This document shows, one piece after another, positions 1 through 34,600 of a stretch of 64,000 nucleotides of DNA. The stretch spans positions 1,786,647 to 1,850,646 of the forward strand of contig CM032814.1 of the NCBI GenBank assembly GCA_019155185.1. Direction: 5' to 3'. Source of the stretch: Beaufortia kweichowensis (lineage: Eukaryota; Chordata; Actinopteri; Cypriniformes; Gastromyzontidae). The position numbers were made by a program, and so were the translations under genes. The notes beneath the pieces are model-generated. The model was not told where the DNA came from and did not search any database. It saw only the letters and a program-made list of their open reading frames with translations. Position 1 is the first letter of the stretch. Each line of letters starts with the position of its first letter.

Positions 1-2606
1 TAATTATAAATATGATAAATATGTATCTATTTATAATAAATATGTATATAAATATTATATTTTAATGTTTTTTATACATCTTTTACATCATTTAGATCTG
101 TATAGGTTTAAAACCTGGACAATGCAGTGGGTCAACTAGACCAACTAGACAAGACCTAGAGTAACAAAAACATGAAAACCATACAAGGGTTAAATTCACA
201 CATATTTCACCTTAGATACCCATTTGACACATGTCATGGTTGTGTTTCTGGATTACATTAGTCTGATTTGGTGTCTGAGTGAGAAGAGGTCTGGTGGGTG
301 GAGAGCTGGTGTACAGCACCAGTGGCTGATGGCAAGAGCTCCAGTGTTACATTTGCATGACCCAGATTAGACCAGACGAAGCCTGAAGCCCTGGGCGGAG
401 CATGTCTGCGCTTAGCTATCCTGGCATCATTACAAATAACCACAGACAGGGCAGAAATACACACATTTAGCCAGTAGACAGGAGCTGAGACCCAGTAAAA
501 CAGACCTAATACACAGTCTGAATGTGTCACTAATAGAGACAAATATTGCAATAGTATTAAACATCTCCAAAAATTTAATTTATGTATTAACATCAACATT
601 AACATCAAATTAATTAACATCAACTTTGTTATTGTTTATACATGAGATTAGGTGTTTAAACCAAATTCCAAGTGTGGCTTTTTAAATAGAAGTGTGCATC
701 CTATTTTTTTTTAAATAAAAAAGGACTTTCCTTTAGGTAGATAATGAAGAATGCAACATTTTTCATAGGCTTGAATAAAGGAAAGACCCATCATTTGATA
801 TACCAGAATATCTTACATGTTTAGGAATCAGCTCTTTACTTTTAGGCCAATGAGCAACCACCTTGGACACCCTAGGAACCTACAAAAATAATCACTGAGA
901 ACATCTTATCAACTGCATAGCAACACCCAGGCAACCACCTAAACATTTAGCACATTGCTATGCAAAAACAGCATCACAACTGGATGCCACTCTTGTTTTC
1001 ATTATCTTTTTGTATAGAAAAGCACATGTTGTTAATTACATCAGTTAGTGCTTTTATTGGGGATAGTGACACAGTGAGCTACCAGACCAAAACACATTTA
1101 ATATAATCCCATTCTGCTGTGTTTTCTCATTCCCCCTCGCTGTTTCTAGCTGCGATCTGTCTGATCTATTTTATTTCTGCTGTTTTTTGTCCTTGCAAAA
1201 AGGATGCATTTTAATAGTCCAAGCCGTTTGCATTTCAGCATCTGACACCCGCAGTTTGTGTGGGGTACGGTGTGTGATAGGCAGAGATGTATGCCCCCCC
1301 TCCCGTTAGGGGAATTAATCGCTGTCAGAGGCACAGAAAGGGTCTGGGTCCTGATGCAGTACACATCCTCAGCCCTGCTCTCCCTCTGTTAATAGCCCCT
1401 TCACAGGACACCAAATGACGGCTAATTAGCTCTATTGTTTCCCAGCGGGAACACTTGTCAGGTCCTTGGTGAGACAGTTAAGTGTCTATCTGCTTACTTA
1501 TCTGCATGTATAGGGAAAAGCTTTGTGGAAGCTTTTATGAACAAAAAATGCTGTTTCACTTATGCAACCTGACCATCACTGAAAAAAGACAAGATTAGCC
1601 TTCTGTATTAAGTACAGGTTTTTTTTAAATTCCAGATATTTCACAGGTACATTTAAAGTCAAAATATTAAATTCTTTAACTCATGTGGGGCATGTTGTCA
1701 CAATATGGGATTGTAGGAAAGTAAAACAAAATATTAAAAAATTGGCCTGGAAAGCTTAAGTAATTGTTTAAAATAACAATGTTGAAAACACATCTGACTT
1801 ACACGAGAGAAGATTTCATTAAAAATGAATTCCAGTGTTGTTTTTAGTATTAATATTATTAGTGTCGCTTTTAGTTTTATTGTATTTACTTGTTTACCTA
1901 TTAGACATTACAAAAAGCATAGATACTGTCATTTTTGTTGGACATATTAAATTCAGATAATATAATACCAATCTAGACATTTAGTACATGGACATTTTTA
2001 CTTACTTTATATTTATTTGTTTCGAGGCTTGTAGTGACAGTAGAAATGATTTATTTAATCAACAGACAATTTTAGTCTGTAATCTAATAATCACATCAAG
2101 CGAGGAATGTGTTTCCCTTCGAAATTAATGGCATCAATTTACAGTCTTATTTTTCATTTCACACAAATCTCTTTCTATCAATCTTATTTACCCTGTACAG
2201 AAATCCTCCACCCACATTACATCAACCTGAGCTCTGGACTACCCAATTTAATGATTTTATATGCAAGTAAGTGAAACAGTCTGTTTGTTTGTATATATGA
2301 GTATGTATTTCCAAAATTGTGTTGAAGTTTGTCTCGTAACAAAACTTTTTCTTTTAGATTGTTGTTGCCACAAAGGTTAATTACTCTCATAAAGAGCTGC
2401 ACGCAAGCGTCTTGTAGTGTCTCATCATAGTTTAATTTACCTCCTGCTGCTTTACTGGAACATTGTTTGTAATTGATTTAATCTTCAAAACCTTTTGCTT
2501 TGTTTAAGTGTTATGGTTTTTGGGGAATCTAGTCTTTATCATTTTTATTTCATGTGGCATCTATGGACATTTCAGCACTCTCACATATAGTATTGTTCCC
2601 CTCCAG
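1..2606. other. intronic DNA of myo3a, left edge
   Basis: This is non-coding sequence upstream of the first visible myo3a exon, presumably the intron that separates it from earlier kinase exons outside the window. No exon with myosin III kinase motifs was found here. Positions 1-100 and 1,500-2,100 are AT-rich. At about 850-960 there are degenerate copies of a GCAACCAC motif that recurs at three other places in the window. The stretch 1,020-1,490 is less AT-rich, contains several homeodomain-like TAAT cores and is listed as a candidate conserved element. Short open frames here look like chance. Confidence 0.6.
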
Positions 2607-23468
<20,862 letters not shown>

Positions 23469-24930
23469 ACCTTTACCCAGAGACTTTACCTTCCCAGCAT
23501 TTCATTTATGTATTCTGTAAATACTTTGTTGGTGAAAAAAATGGCATTTGTACCAAATATACAGAAAACTTTTGAAAAGATATTTTTCATCACACAATAT
23601 AATATATATGAATATTTAGCACTGATACCAATGAACTGCAACACATAATAACTAATCAAAGATTTGACAAACAAAATCACAAAGTTGTAATTATTGTTTA
23701 TGGTTTTTTATGGATGGAGCCAAAGAGGTGATATAATTACATGACATTTTTGCTGTCCTCACTTTATATGAATTATATAAATGTGGTTATGAATTATAAC
23801 GAAAATAATGAAAGTCTGTCTGTGACTTTAAATACATGAATTGGTTTATCTTAGAATTGATTGACTTTTATATTTCCTCCACTGGGTTTTATGCTTTATC
23901 TGTCTTAAACTTTTTGTTTGAAATTGTACTATAAACAGTCCTGGATGCTTTGTTTTAGTAAGTCAGTGTCATTTGTGCACCAAAAACAAGAGCATAAAAA
24001 TATGGAAATTAATAATTGCCTATACTTACATATGTCTAATACAGTCAGCTGACAAGAGGATATAAACAACATGTTCTTGCTATTAATTCAACATTATCAG
24101 CATAAGCATATGCACCTTTTCATTGTGATTATTACAGTTAATGGTATATACTGATGTACATTACTTTTATCTAATTATATATTTACTTTTACTTTACACT
24201 TTGGATATATGTACCCTACATGTTTCCTATGTTGTTATATTGTAAATATAATTATCAATTATGTAATTGCATAAATTTGTGATACACTGCAGATAATATT
24301 GTACATAATAGTGATTGTTATTCTCTGGGTGCAGTAAAGTTACATCATGAAATGTAGTTATTGCTGATTTTAACTTTTTGTCTTATATTGGTCTTGGGTA
24401 ATGTGAAATACAGACAAATATATGGTGACATTGTAAAGTTGAACATTTATGACATTCATAATGACAATATGGATAAGAATATGGAAATCGGTACGACTCC
24501 ATCAATTCTGTGTCGCAATTTTTCATCTCATTTTGTAAACAGCAATTTCATCTCGATTAATAAAATAAATTTGTATTTTCTATGTCTATGTCTTCTTTGT
24601 ATTCCTTTGTGCCTCGTTCATTTGAGCATTATAGAATGCGCTGAACAAAATATTTTGCTACAAAATCTATATTTAACATGACCTTTATACTTGTAGATAA
24701 TTTCCTACAATAGAACAATATTAGAGATCCCTCCTGCTTTACAACGGTAAGCCATTGAACAACAAATACAAAATGAATGGGGTATTTGGGGTTGCGAATG
24801 ATCGTTCGGTTCTCCAAACACTGATTATGAGAATAAATACATTTTTAAAAAGTAGGTTTTGTATTTATTCCTTTTTTGTCTTTGGAGTTTTAAACCCGCT
24901 CCACGGGAGAAATCTCCTCATTAATGAGAA
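23469..24930 (+). other. myo3a 3' untranslated region and myo3a-gad2 spacer
   Basis: Sequence after the myo3a stop is AT-rich. Polyadenylation signals AATAAA at 24559-24564 and at about 24,833 are possible ends of the transcript, but no cleavage site can be fixed. No other gene is visible. Short open frames at 24,361-24,817 lack motifs. Confidence 0.55.
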
Positions 24931-25079
24931 ATAGTTAAATGATGGATATGGACCACAGACCTCAATGTCATGGTCCATGTAGCAACCAGTCTGGACTCCT
25001 GCTCTCCTACTGAGGAGGGAGTCTGTTTCCAGCTGGAGTAAAGCAATTAGGAAAATCTAAAAAAAGAAAAAGAAGAAGT

Positions 25080-25661
25080 GCCTTCAGCAGAGATGCGGGT
25101 GGTGCGCCAGGAGGGGCATAAACTCGTCTCTATAGTCACGATTAACGACGCAAAATAGTTCGTCATGACCTGAATCACGCCGGATTCTCTCTGGTGACGT
25201 GAAGCGGATTATTTTAACGCCAAAGAAGCTTTTGTTACAACTGCTGCTGTAAGTTTCCATGTAGGAGTAGCCTGCGGATTGATGTGATTGCTTAAAAAAT
25301 TATTACGCAGCTTGCATGTGCAGCAGAGCTATGTGAAGGAGAACCATTGGATGCATGCGTCTCCATCAGTGCCAGTGTTTCTTCATGAGGTCAGTGACAG
25401 ACTCCGGCTGCTCCAAATCATTGCGCACACGGCGCACAAACTGAATACAGACTCTGTCTCATCTGTGGTCGATGAACATCGTGTTGATAAAGACGTTTGG
25501 ACCGGTGTGGCTGTAAAAACATCGTTAGCGCAGCTGGATTTTGGGCGCACGGTGCAGGATTCAGCACCACGGCTGCGGACAGCTCCCGTTCCCCCGTGAC
25601 GCGCGTCTGGATGGCCGCTGCTCGCGTCGCTCTGTCGCTCCTCTGATCCGCTCTGCTCGTC
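25080..25661 (+). promoter_or_regulatory. gad2: gad2 promoter and 5' leader, CpG-rich
   Basis: The AT-rich spacer gives way to a CpG-rich stretch that runs into the gad2 start codon at 25662. It contains a GGTGACGTGAAG box (CREB/ATF-like) near 25,190 and a bipartite REST-type site at 25560-25586. A 103-codon open frame at 25288-25599 lies within the leader and ends 62 bases before the gad2 ATG. It could act as an upstream frame if the transcript starts far enough up, but it has no recognisable motif. No TATA box or transcription start could be placed. Confidence 0.55.
25560..25586 (+). promoter_or_regulatory. expanded RE1 (REST/NRSF) half-site pair in the gad2 leader
   Basis: The left half TTCAGCACC is at 25560-25568 and the right half GGACAGCTCC at 25577-25586, the latter one base from the consensus GGACAGCGCC. 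The canonical RE1 has 2 bases between the halves; here there are 8. Expanded spacing by about this amount is a known REST-binding class. REST silences neuronal genes in non-neural cells, which fits a GABA-synthesis gene. Binding is inferred. Confidence 0.6.
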
Positions 25662-26514
25662 ATGGCATCACACGGGTTTTGGTTTCTGGGTGCTGAAAAT
25701 TCGGGTGGAAGCCCCAGCCAAAGCCCCAGCACCCGTAAGTGAAAGAACTATTTACAAATAAGCGTAAACATGTGCTGTATGGAAAGCACAGGTTGTTGTT
25801 TTCGTATTAGTTTGACTGTGACAAATCTGAGACAAAGACATGCGACATTTATTGTGTTTTGGATGATTTTTTATTCAAGGTTAAATTAAACCATTGAAAT
25901 ATCATTTGGGGTGTATTATGTGAGCAGAAATAACAGAATTGAGGTGGGGATTTTAATGCCATGCGATAGATTATTGATCGTCTTAGTGGAAGTTTTAATG
26001 GAGGATCGAGCAGTTTCTGGTGTTAAAATCACACGCACTTTATTATTTTAGCTAGAGCATGGTGTCAGGCGGCGGCCCAGAAATTCCCTGGAGGTATCGG
26101 ATCCAAATTATGTGGTACGTTTATATTTAACATGTAACCTAAATGTAAGATGAATACTTGTGTCTCTATAAATTCTGTCACTCTTACGGTGATACAAGCT
26201 GGTGTTATTTTTTAAATCTCTACTGATAATATCTTTCTGAAGCTCTGTTAAATGTCGGCGAGGCTGAAAAGACAGCTCAAGCCCCAGTAAAAACAGAAGA
26301 TGGGTCGACAGTGGAGAACTGCGGCTGTAATAAGCCGTGTAACTGCTCTAAAGCCACCGTAGGTTTTTCTGATCTCTATTCAACAGGTAAATCACCACAT
26401 ATCACATCACTATATCACTGCATCTATGCCTTGATAAAATGCATTGATATTACTGGGTTAAAAGTAATTCCTAAATCATTTTGTTTTGTTGCATAATCAT
26501 CGATGCGTTATTCG

Positions 26515-26554
<40 letters not shown>

Positions 26555-27092
26555 GTTATTCACATTCTGACACTGTACCTCGTGTGTTTAATAAATATTT
26601 TTAAATGTATGTATAATCAATACCTTTGTCTCACAATAAAATATATAGACTTTTGCTTACATTTATTGTACATTTATTTATTACATTTATTTTGAAGGAA
26701 AAATCGTATATACTTGTAATATATGGTGCATGAAAACGTAGTCTGAGATTGCCCTTCGTTATTTTCAAGGTTAAATTAGGCTATTTTACTCTTGACACCG
26801 TTATTGTACTGTAATAATCTGGTTTTGTAATGTAATAATCCTTTTATTATTTTTACAGATCTTTTACCTGCATTGGACGGGGACGCGAAGACTATGAATT
26901 TTCTGCAGGAGGTTGTGGATATATTGCTGGCTTATATAGTGGAATCTTTTGACAGGTCAACGAAAGTGATTGATTTTCACTATCCAAATGAATTACTTCA
27001 AAGGAATAATTGGGAGCTTTCGGACGAACCCGAGACTTTAGATGATATTCTGATCAGCTGTCGAGCTACACTAAAATACGCCATTAAAACCG
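25662..27092 (+). CDS. gad2: gad2 exons 1-4: membrane-targeting N-terminus
   Basis: Exons 1-3 encode the GAD65-specific region. RAWCQAAAQKFPGGIGSK ends just before L44 and C45; cysteines 29 and 45 occupy the places of the palmitoylated pair of mammalian GAD65. A CGCNKPCNCSK cysteine cluster follows. Exon 4 (26859-27092) starts DLLPALDGD and carries SFDRSTKVIDFHYPNELL, the start of the conserved enzyme. Exon 2 is only 63 bases, and its donor (TGTG|gtacgt) and acceptor are both clear. Confidence 0.93.
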
Positions 27093-30000
27093 GTAAGTCT
27101 CCTTCGTTTTGAAACATTCAGGGTTATGCATGAATGACTTTGATATTTATATTTTTCAACTTATTTTATTTTTTATGTTTATTCTATTTGTATATATTAT
27201 TTATTGTTTTTTTAATTGTTAAACATGTCTTAGATATTACGTATTATAGCATTTCAAAACATTTAAATTGAAAGATTTGATATTATAAATTGATATAAAT
27301 TGATATTCTCTTCCAAATTTATTAGAGAGCAAAAATAAAAGCGTCTATGTTTATTTGTGTCTGAAGGCAAGTCAGATCATAACATGATGTGATGGTTAAT
27401 AAATGCGTCTAGGGACAGTTTGTGTCATTTTCTCAGATGCAATTTTTATCGAGAAACATTATTTTGAAAATGAACGTGTCAATGAATTCGCTGTTATACG
27501 AAAAATGAATGATCATTAATGGTCATTACTGACTGATTTACGTGAGAGCCCATCTAACTGTTTTATATTAAAAGTGTCTATTAATAGCGCACTATTAATG
27601 GGGGCACGAATGTCTTTTCACATTGAATGAATTATAGACATATATTTCTCCTGATTGTATCTAGCGCACCCCAGGTATTTCAATCAGCTTTCCACTGGAT
27701 TAGACATGGTTGGCCTGGCTGCAGATTGGCTAACGTCCACTGCCAACACCAATATGTGAGTGTCTGTCCATTTATATTAAAACGCAAACCATACTAAAAT
27801 CATTCTCGTTTCTCTACCTCCATTAGTATTATTTTGGCCTTGATTTGTAGGTGTCAGTGTTGTGACTGTATTGATGAATTTTTCAGAAAGAAAATATAAA
27901 GATAACAAAGATAAATGTTATTCAGGCAAACACTAAGAATAATTTCATCTTGGGATCTAATCAATTGTGTTATAAAACAATTTGTTGAAATGTTTGTTTA
28001 AATGTTGAAATGTAATATAAAAACGGTGAGGTCTTTCAATGGCAATGACACACTATTGTGAAATCTGCAAACTGTTGCAGAATCCAAAAACCATTTGTGA
28101 AAAAGGTTGTCGTGACAATTTTTTCTGGCTTGTGTAACTGGGTCACGTGACCTGCATGCAAACAGGTTCACCTATGAGGTGGCTCCAGTCTTCGTGCTGT
28201 TGGAATACGTTACGTTGAAGAAGATGAGGGAGATCATTGGCTGGCAGGATGGACGTGGTGATGGAATATTCTCACCAGGTACACAGCTGTCAATCTGAAT
28301 GACCTTCCTTATTCTGCAGTATGTGAACATAAATTGTCATAAAATCTATTAAAGTTCAATTAATGACAGATTTAGTTATTTGATTATTATCAGATTTTAC
28401 AATGAATCATCTTAAATAAACTAATACAAAAAGTGAAAAATGTAGAAATTAAAATAAGATTAGAATTAAGATAGCATTCACAATTCCAATTTCTAAATGG
28501 TGCACAATATTTTAAAGATTGTAAGACTTTAAACGGTGCAAAACAAATTGTTAGGTGATATGGAGAATAGGATATCGCTGTATCATTGAAGGGACTTCAG
28601 TAAAAAAAACTGAGAGCAGTCAAGCTTCATCTGATTGAATAAAAGGATTGCTTCTTAATTCTCCTCTAGGTGGTGCCATTTCCAACATGTATGCCATGTT
28701 ACTGGCTCGCTATAAGATGTTTCCAGAAGTGAAGGAGAAAGGAATGTCATCTGTTCCGAGACTGGTGGCCTTCACATCTGAACATGTATGTTTATTTATT
28801 CATCTCACTTTTATCTGCTTTCTGTATAGAGTAGATCGCTTTATCAATGACAAGGTCACAGGTTTGATTTCCAGAGAACATACAATCTGATGTGTGATCA
28901 AGTGCAGTATGAGTCACTTTGAAGTGAAGAGAAATGCATTAATATTATTTGTATCGAAGCATAAATATTATTTGCTTTTTAGGAAAGGAATGTACATAAT
29001 CGTATGTGTTTTTCCTAGACAGCAATGACATTACATGTTCATTAAGATCAAATGGAGACTTCTAAAGTTTCATTTTCCATTGTTTTCCTATTAATGTGCT
29101 TCATACTGTAGGACATAATATATCAAACTAAGCTTTTATTTGTAGAAATACCAATATCTGCAATTAAAGTCAGAGATCTTAATATGAACATCACAAGAAA
29201 TTCTCATCATAGCTATGCTATACATATTACATGCAGTTCTATACACTCTTTTCTTAATCTAATTTGTGCCTATTGTTATTTCTCCAAATGGGCAACAAAA
29301 TGTTTCACTGAGAAATGAGCAATTGGAAAAAAGATCATTATATATATTTAAATCATGTGGGTTTCTTAACGTCTGCGTGATCATCATCATAAGCAAAACA
29401 ATGACATTTTAACGATGAATTGCAAAATGTAATTGAATCTGAGACTTAGTATTTTGAACATCCACCTTTTGCTTCTTGTATTCAAGCTGACATGAGCTCA
29501 AAATTGATGTAAAAATGTGATGATTCAAGAATGTTTTCAAAGGATCTTGACTTTTTCAGCATAGGCAAGAATATATTTTTACAAAGGAATTAAATTGTCA
29601 GTGCCAAGAAATTGCATACATTTGATAAGATAAATTTAAATTTTAAATTTGTCAATAAAAGTTTTTTTTGTCTATTATTAATATCTCTGTTTTGATGTGA
29701 AACAAAGTTGTGGCCACAATGTCAAACTGCAACATATCAGGAAATATGGATTTTATACAAAAAATAAAAACATAGAAAAACAAGAATATCACAGGAAATA
29801 AAGCACACATTGACTATAATTTTATCTGTTATTAAAATTTGTTGATTCTCTGTATTAATATTTTGTAGTCATTCTACTGGACGTTGGCTTTATAAACTTT
29901 GTACATATGGTTATTTTTTTGCCAAGAATTATTTTCAGTGCTGAACTAATTTATACTACCAACACACCTATTTATACCATGCATGCAAAATTTTCATGCA

Positions 30001-31562
30001 TCTTTAATAAATACTTGAATAAAGAGGCCAATACTTTTGGCCAATACTGTATAAATGGAAAATATTGATATATTTAAATAAAGGTTTGTGTATGATTAAT
30101 GAAAGCAGCACAATTCCACATGTAGAGTTAATGTGTTGACATTTACTCAACAGTTAAACGCTCCACAGAGACATTTTGCAAAGTCAGTGATCAACAGGCA
30201 TGTTTGAGCTACGTCCAACAACATACAGTGTTACAGATTTATTAAATACAATTCAGTGCACTGATGAGTCATTATCTTTCAGAGCCATTTTTCAATCAAG
30301 AAAGGAGCAGCCGCCCTTGGGATCGGTACAGAAAGTGTCATCTGTATTAAAGCTGATGAAAGGTGCGTCTGGATTATCACTACTGAAGCATCACTTCATG
30401 ACCGCAGGACTGAGTCATTCACTTCCAAATGTTATAATCACCAAACCATATGACTTCAGCTTTACTGTTTTCATTTCTGGCAGGGGTAAGATGATTCCCT
30501 CCGACCTTGAAAGGAGGATAGTTGAAGCCAAGCAGAAGGTAAAATCAATGACCGTATCTCCAGGTGTTCTGCTTGGGTCTGTTTGAATAATCTAAGCGTT
30601 TGGTTGCTGTGGCAAAATGACCCCTTGATTTCTGTCTCGCAGGGATACGTGCCGTTCTTTGTCAGCGCCACGGCCGGCACTACGGTTTATGGTGCCTTTG
30701 ATCCTCTCATCGCCATAGCGGACATCTGTAAGAAGCATGATATCTGGATGCATGTGGATGTGAGTAGATCTGTTCCCCTAAACTTACGTGAACTTCCTGA
30801 ATGATTCTCCTGTAAACTATAGACGTTAAAGAGTGATCCAAGAGTGAGCTCAGTGTTGGCAGTGTATGGATTTGAACTAATGCTGAATATTAGCTCATCC
30901 CACACCATTTGTGCTACAGTCATAAATAATACCTCATGTGAGATGTGCTGTTACTTTTCTGATGGAATCAGTTTTACCATTTTTGTCTGGAAACTGAATG
31001 TGACTTGTATAGATTAACAATGAAGGACTGCCTTTCAGCCACACTGAGATGACATTTTGGTCAACGAAAACAAAGCTATTTGAAAACTAAAAATAAAATA
31101 AAAAATTATAAATTTAAAAATGGGTAAATTTATCACCCACGTCATAAATGACCTACTTTAGAAGTGTTTAAGCATCTAGCAATTACTTACATTTAGTCTG
31201 TGATTGTGTACACGTGTGTATTCATTCTCCAGGCCCCAGAGAAGATTAATAGTGATTTAGTTTCATTTTTCTGGTTTCGCTGTGACTTATAGCCTGTGGC
31301 ATTTTACCGGGATCACAGACACTTATTGTGACTGCATGCTGGAGCTGTAACAAATGCATTGTGTTTGGATGAACTCTACCACATTCATCTGACCTAAATG
31401 CCTCCGTTAGACATTTTCCCTCTTCTGGTGGTACAGATGAGAAGACCTGCAGCTAGTGCTAGATCATCCCACCCCTGCAGTCTGTTTCTGTGAAATAGAA
31501 TATTTTCTGTAGAAATCGAATATTTGTCCTTTACAACAACAAATGTAAAGGTTGTAAAGCAA

Positions 31563-31631
<69 letters not shown>

Positions 31632-34600
31632 TAAGATTTTTTTATCTTAATATATTACATTAATATATATATATATATATTAATATATTAAGATAAAAAA
31701 AATCTTAATTTTTTTTATTCTTTTTATTAAGTATTCTTTTTTTTAATTAAATGAAAAAGAGGACTGACCCACCCAAATTTGGACCGTAGAAGATGGACTG
31801 TAGCAAACCATGTGTAACACAAGTTATAAGTGTTATGAGCTGTAATAAAGTTATATATATATGTTGGTATAGGGAGCGTGGGGTGGAAGTTTGCTGATGT
31901 CCCGTAAACACCGATGGAAGCTCAATGGAGTCGAGAGGTCAGTTCAGACTGAATTTTTATACTGTATAATATGATTCACTACATATCTCTGTATTTTGTA
32001 AAAGTTTTTTCCCTGACAAAATTGAATTTGATTGACATTTTTTCTATTAAAGTGACTTTTTATAAAAAGCTCAATGAATCAGGGAAAAACCAAGTTTGAA
32101 GTAGAGACAAAAGACTTGTTATGTAGTTATTCACTGCAAATTAGCAAAAGTTTTCCAATTGATTTGCTGTTCATATTGTCATTTTCAGAGCTAACTCCAT
32201 GACCTGGAACCCTCATAAAATGATGGCTGTGCCCTTGCAATGCTCTGCACTGCTGGTGCGAGAGGAGGTAAAGCCACACTCCCATCTGTAAACAAATAAT
32301 ACAAGATTGCAAGATGACTACTCAAAAAGCTTCAATAGTTATGATTACTATGGTCAAGTCAACGGGGTCCATTTTTGGGTGAACTATTCCTTTAAGGTTT
32401 CCTTCAAGTTCACACAGTTGCAGAGTAACAACAGATGAAAGTGTAACAGTACTTCATGTTTTGTAATCTTTGACATCCTTTTGTTGTGTGTTTCAGGGGC
32501 TGATGCAGAGCTGTAATCAGATGCAGGCCTGTTATCTCTTCCAGCAGGACAAGCATTATGATCTCTCTTATGACACAGGGGACAAAGCCCTGCAGTGTGG
32601 ACGTCATGTGGACATCTTTAAACTTTGGCTGATGTGGAGAGCCAAGGTACAAGGAAAAATTTCAGTGTTTATTAGTCCAGACTGAAATATTCTTGCAAGA
32701 AAGTTTCTAGTGTATTGTGTATTGCTTCATATTTACTGTTAGTACCTAAATGCTTTTGAGAGAAAAAAGTGCATTGGAAAAAAACTTTTTTAAACCTCAT
32801 TTTTATTAACTTTATCTTGTATTCTTAAGTTGCATTGTTATTTGGTTTAAAACAATAAGAGATAACATACTGTACTGTAACAATCTCGCTTTACACCTGC
32901 AATGCTTTAAATGAAAAAAAATTTTTTTTTCTTTGACTTTTCTTCTTCTTTAAAGGGCACTATTGGTTTCGAAGCTCAGATTGACAAATGTCTGGAGCTG
33001 TCAGAATATCTTTACAACAAGATCAAGGACAGGGAAGGATATCAGATGATATTTGATGGAAAGGCAAGTTTTTTTATATTTAAGTGATTTGGATGTAGCA
33101 TGTTTAACATTTACATTTACAGCATGACATATATATATATGCATGTGTCCTGAATTGTTCATGTGTTACTTCACAGATTAAATAGATTTATATGCAAGAA
33201 TTTACAGTATAATCTTATATTATTATTAACATAATTAATAATATTCATATGTTTATAATATTAAAACATTTATTTATTTTACATTTCAGAAATATAGTTT
33301 TAAATTGTTTTCTTACAAATTTTATTTTTGCTTAAATGAAACCATATATTTTTACTAATACATTATAAACAAAGATTCTCTCTGAATGTGAATATAGTAA
33401 TTTCATTGAATGAGGAGCTGATTGTGTGTATAATTCACCTAACACAAAATGTTTCACCCTTGAAATGACTGAGCAGCCGTTTGAGGTTCATTTAAATGTA
33501 AATTGTTCTTGGTGCCAATGTGACAAACTGATTTGGCTGGAGGCTTGGCGGTGAATGTACCCTTGTACAGCCAGTGCGGCGCGAGCCTGTAACATTTCAG
33601 CACGATCGAATGACATTTAACAGAACATTTCAGGCCTCAATGTTGTGTACAGCAAGCTCTTTTTGATTCTACCATTGAACACTGTGATGATCTCTGTGTT
33701 TCATCTGCTCGTACCACCGGCTGAATGCATAATGAGCCTCTTTGGCTGGCGTGCGCAGACATTTTTCTCTAGCGTGGTCCCTGGAGTCACACAATGAGAA
33801 TGAGAGCTTCTAATGGACTGTAGAGTATGTCCGTGAACCTCTCACAGCAAAGCCTTTTGATTGAATAGATTACATGGCTGCTTCCAAACTGACAGCGACA
33901 AAAAAGTCCCATTATGGCCCCAGACGGCCCCTAATCACACATCCCGTCACGGATCTTTAATGGACTCCCCAGAGTGTTTTATTTATGCTAGTGTGAGCCG
34001 TACGTTAAACTGAATGATAGATGTGTGTATTGCGCGGACACGCAATGACTCTCTATTTATTGTGTGGTTCTGTGTGTCCCTGCAGCCTCAGCACACCAAC
34101 GTGTGTTTCTGGTACCTTCCACCGGGCGTACGTTACCTGGAGGATAAAGTGGAGAAAATGAAGCGTCTGCACAAGGTGAGAACTGTATTCTCATTAGGTC
34201 ATAGGACCTTAAAAATGAGTCTCATGTTGTTCAAAACCTGTGACTCTTTCTTCGGTGTTCAACACAAACACATTTTAAGAAATGTCTCAGTGGTTTTGTG
34301 ATATTACAATGAAAGTCAATGGGGTCAATGTTGTTTGATTATCAAAATTCATTAGAATATTTCCTTTTTGTGTTCTGCAGATGAAAGAAAGTCATACAGG
34401 TTTGACATGATATGAGGATGAATAAATAATGGATCACTTTTTATTTTTATGCAAACTTTCCTTTTACCAGAATGTGAGGGTTAAGGTGACATCTTTTTGC
34501 ATTACCTAAATGTTTTAAACCAAAAACAAATAAATATGTACATCTTCAGTCGGGGGAGGGGCTGTCCATCAGCTGTCTATTGATTGGCTGGCTGTTATTC

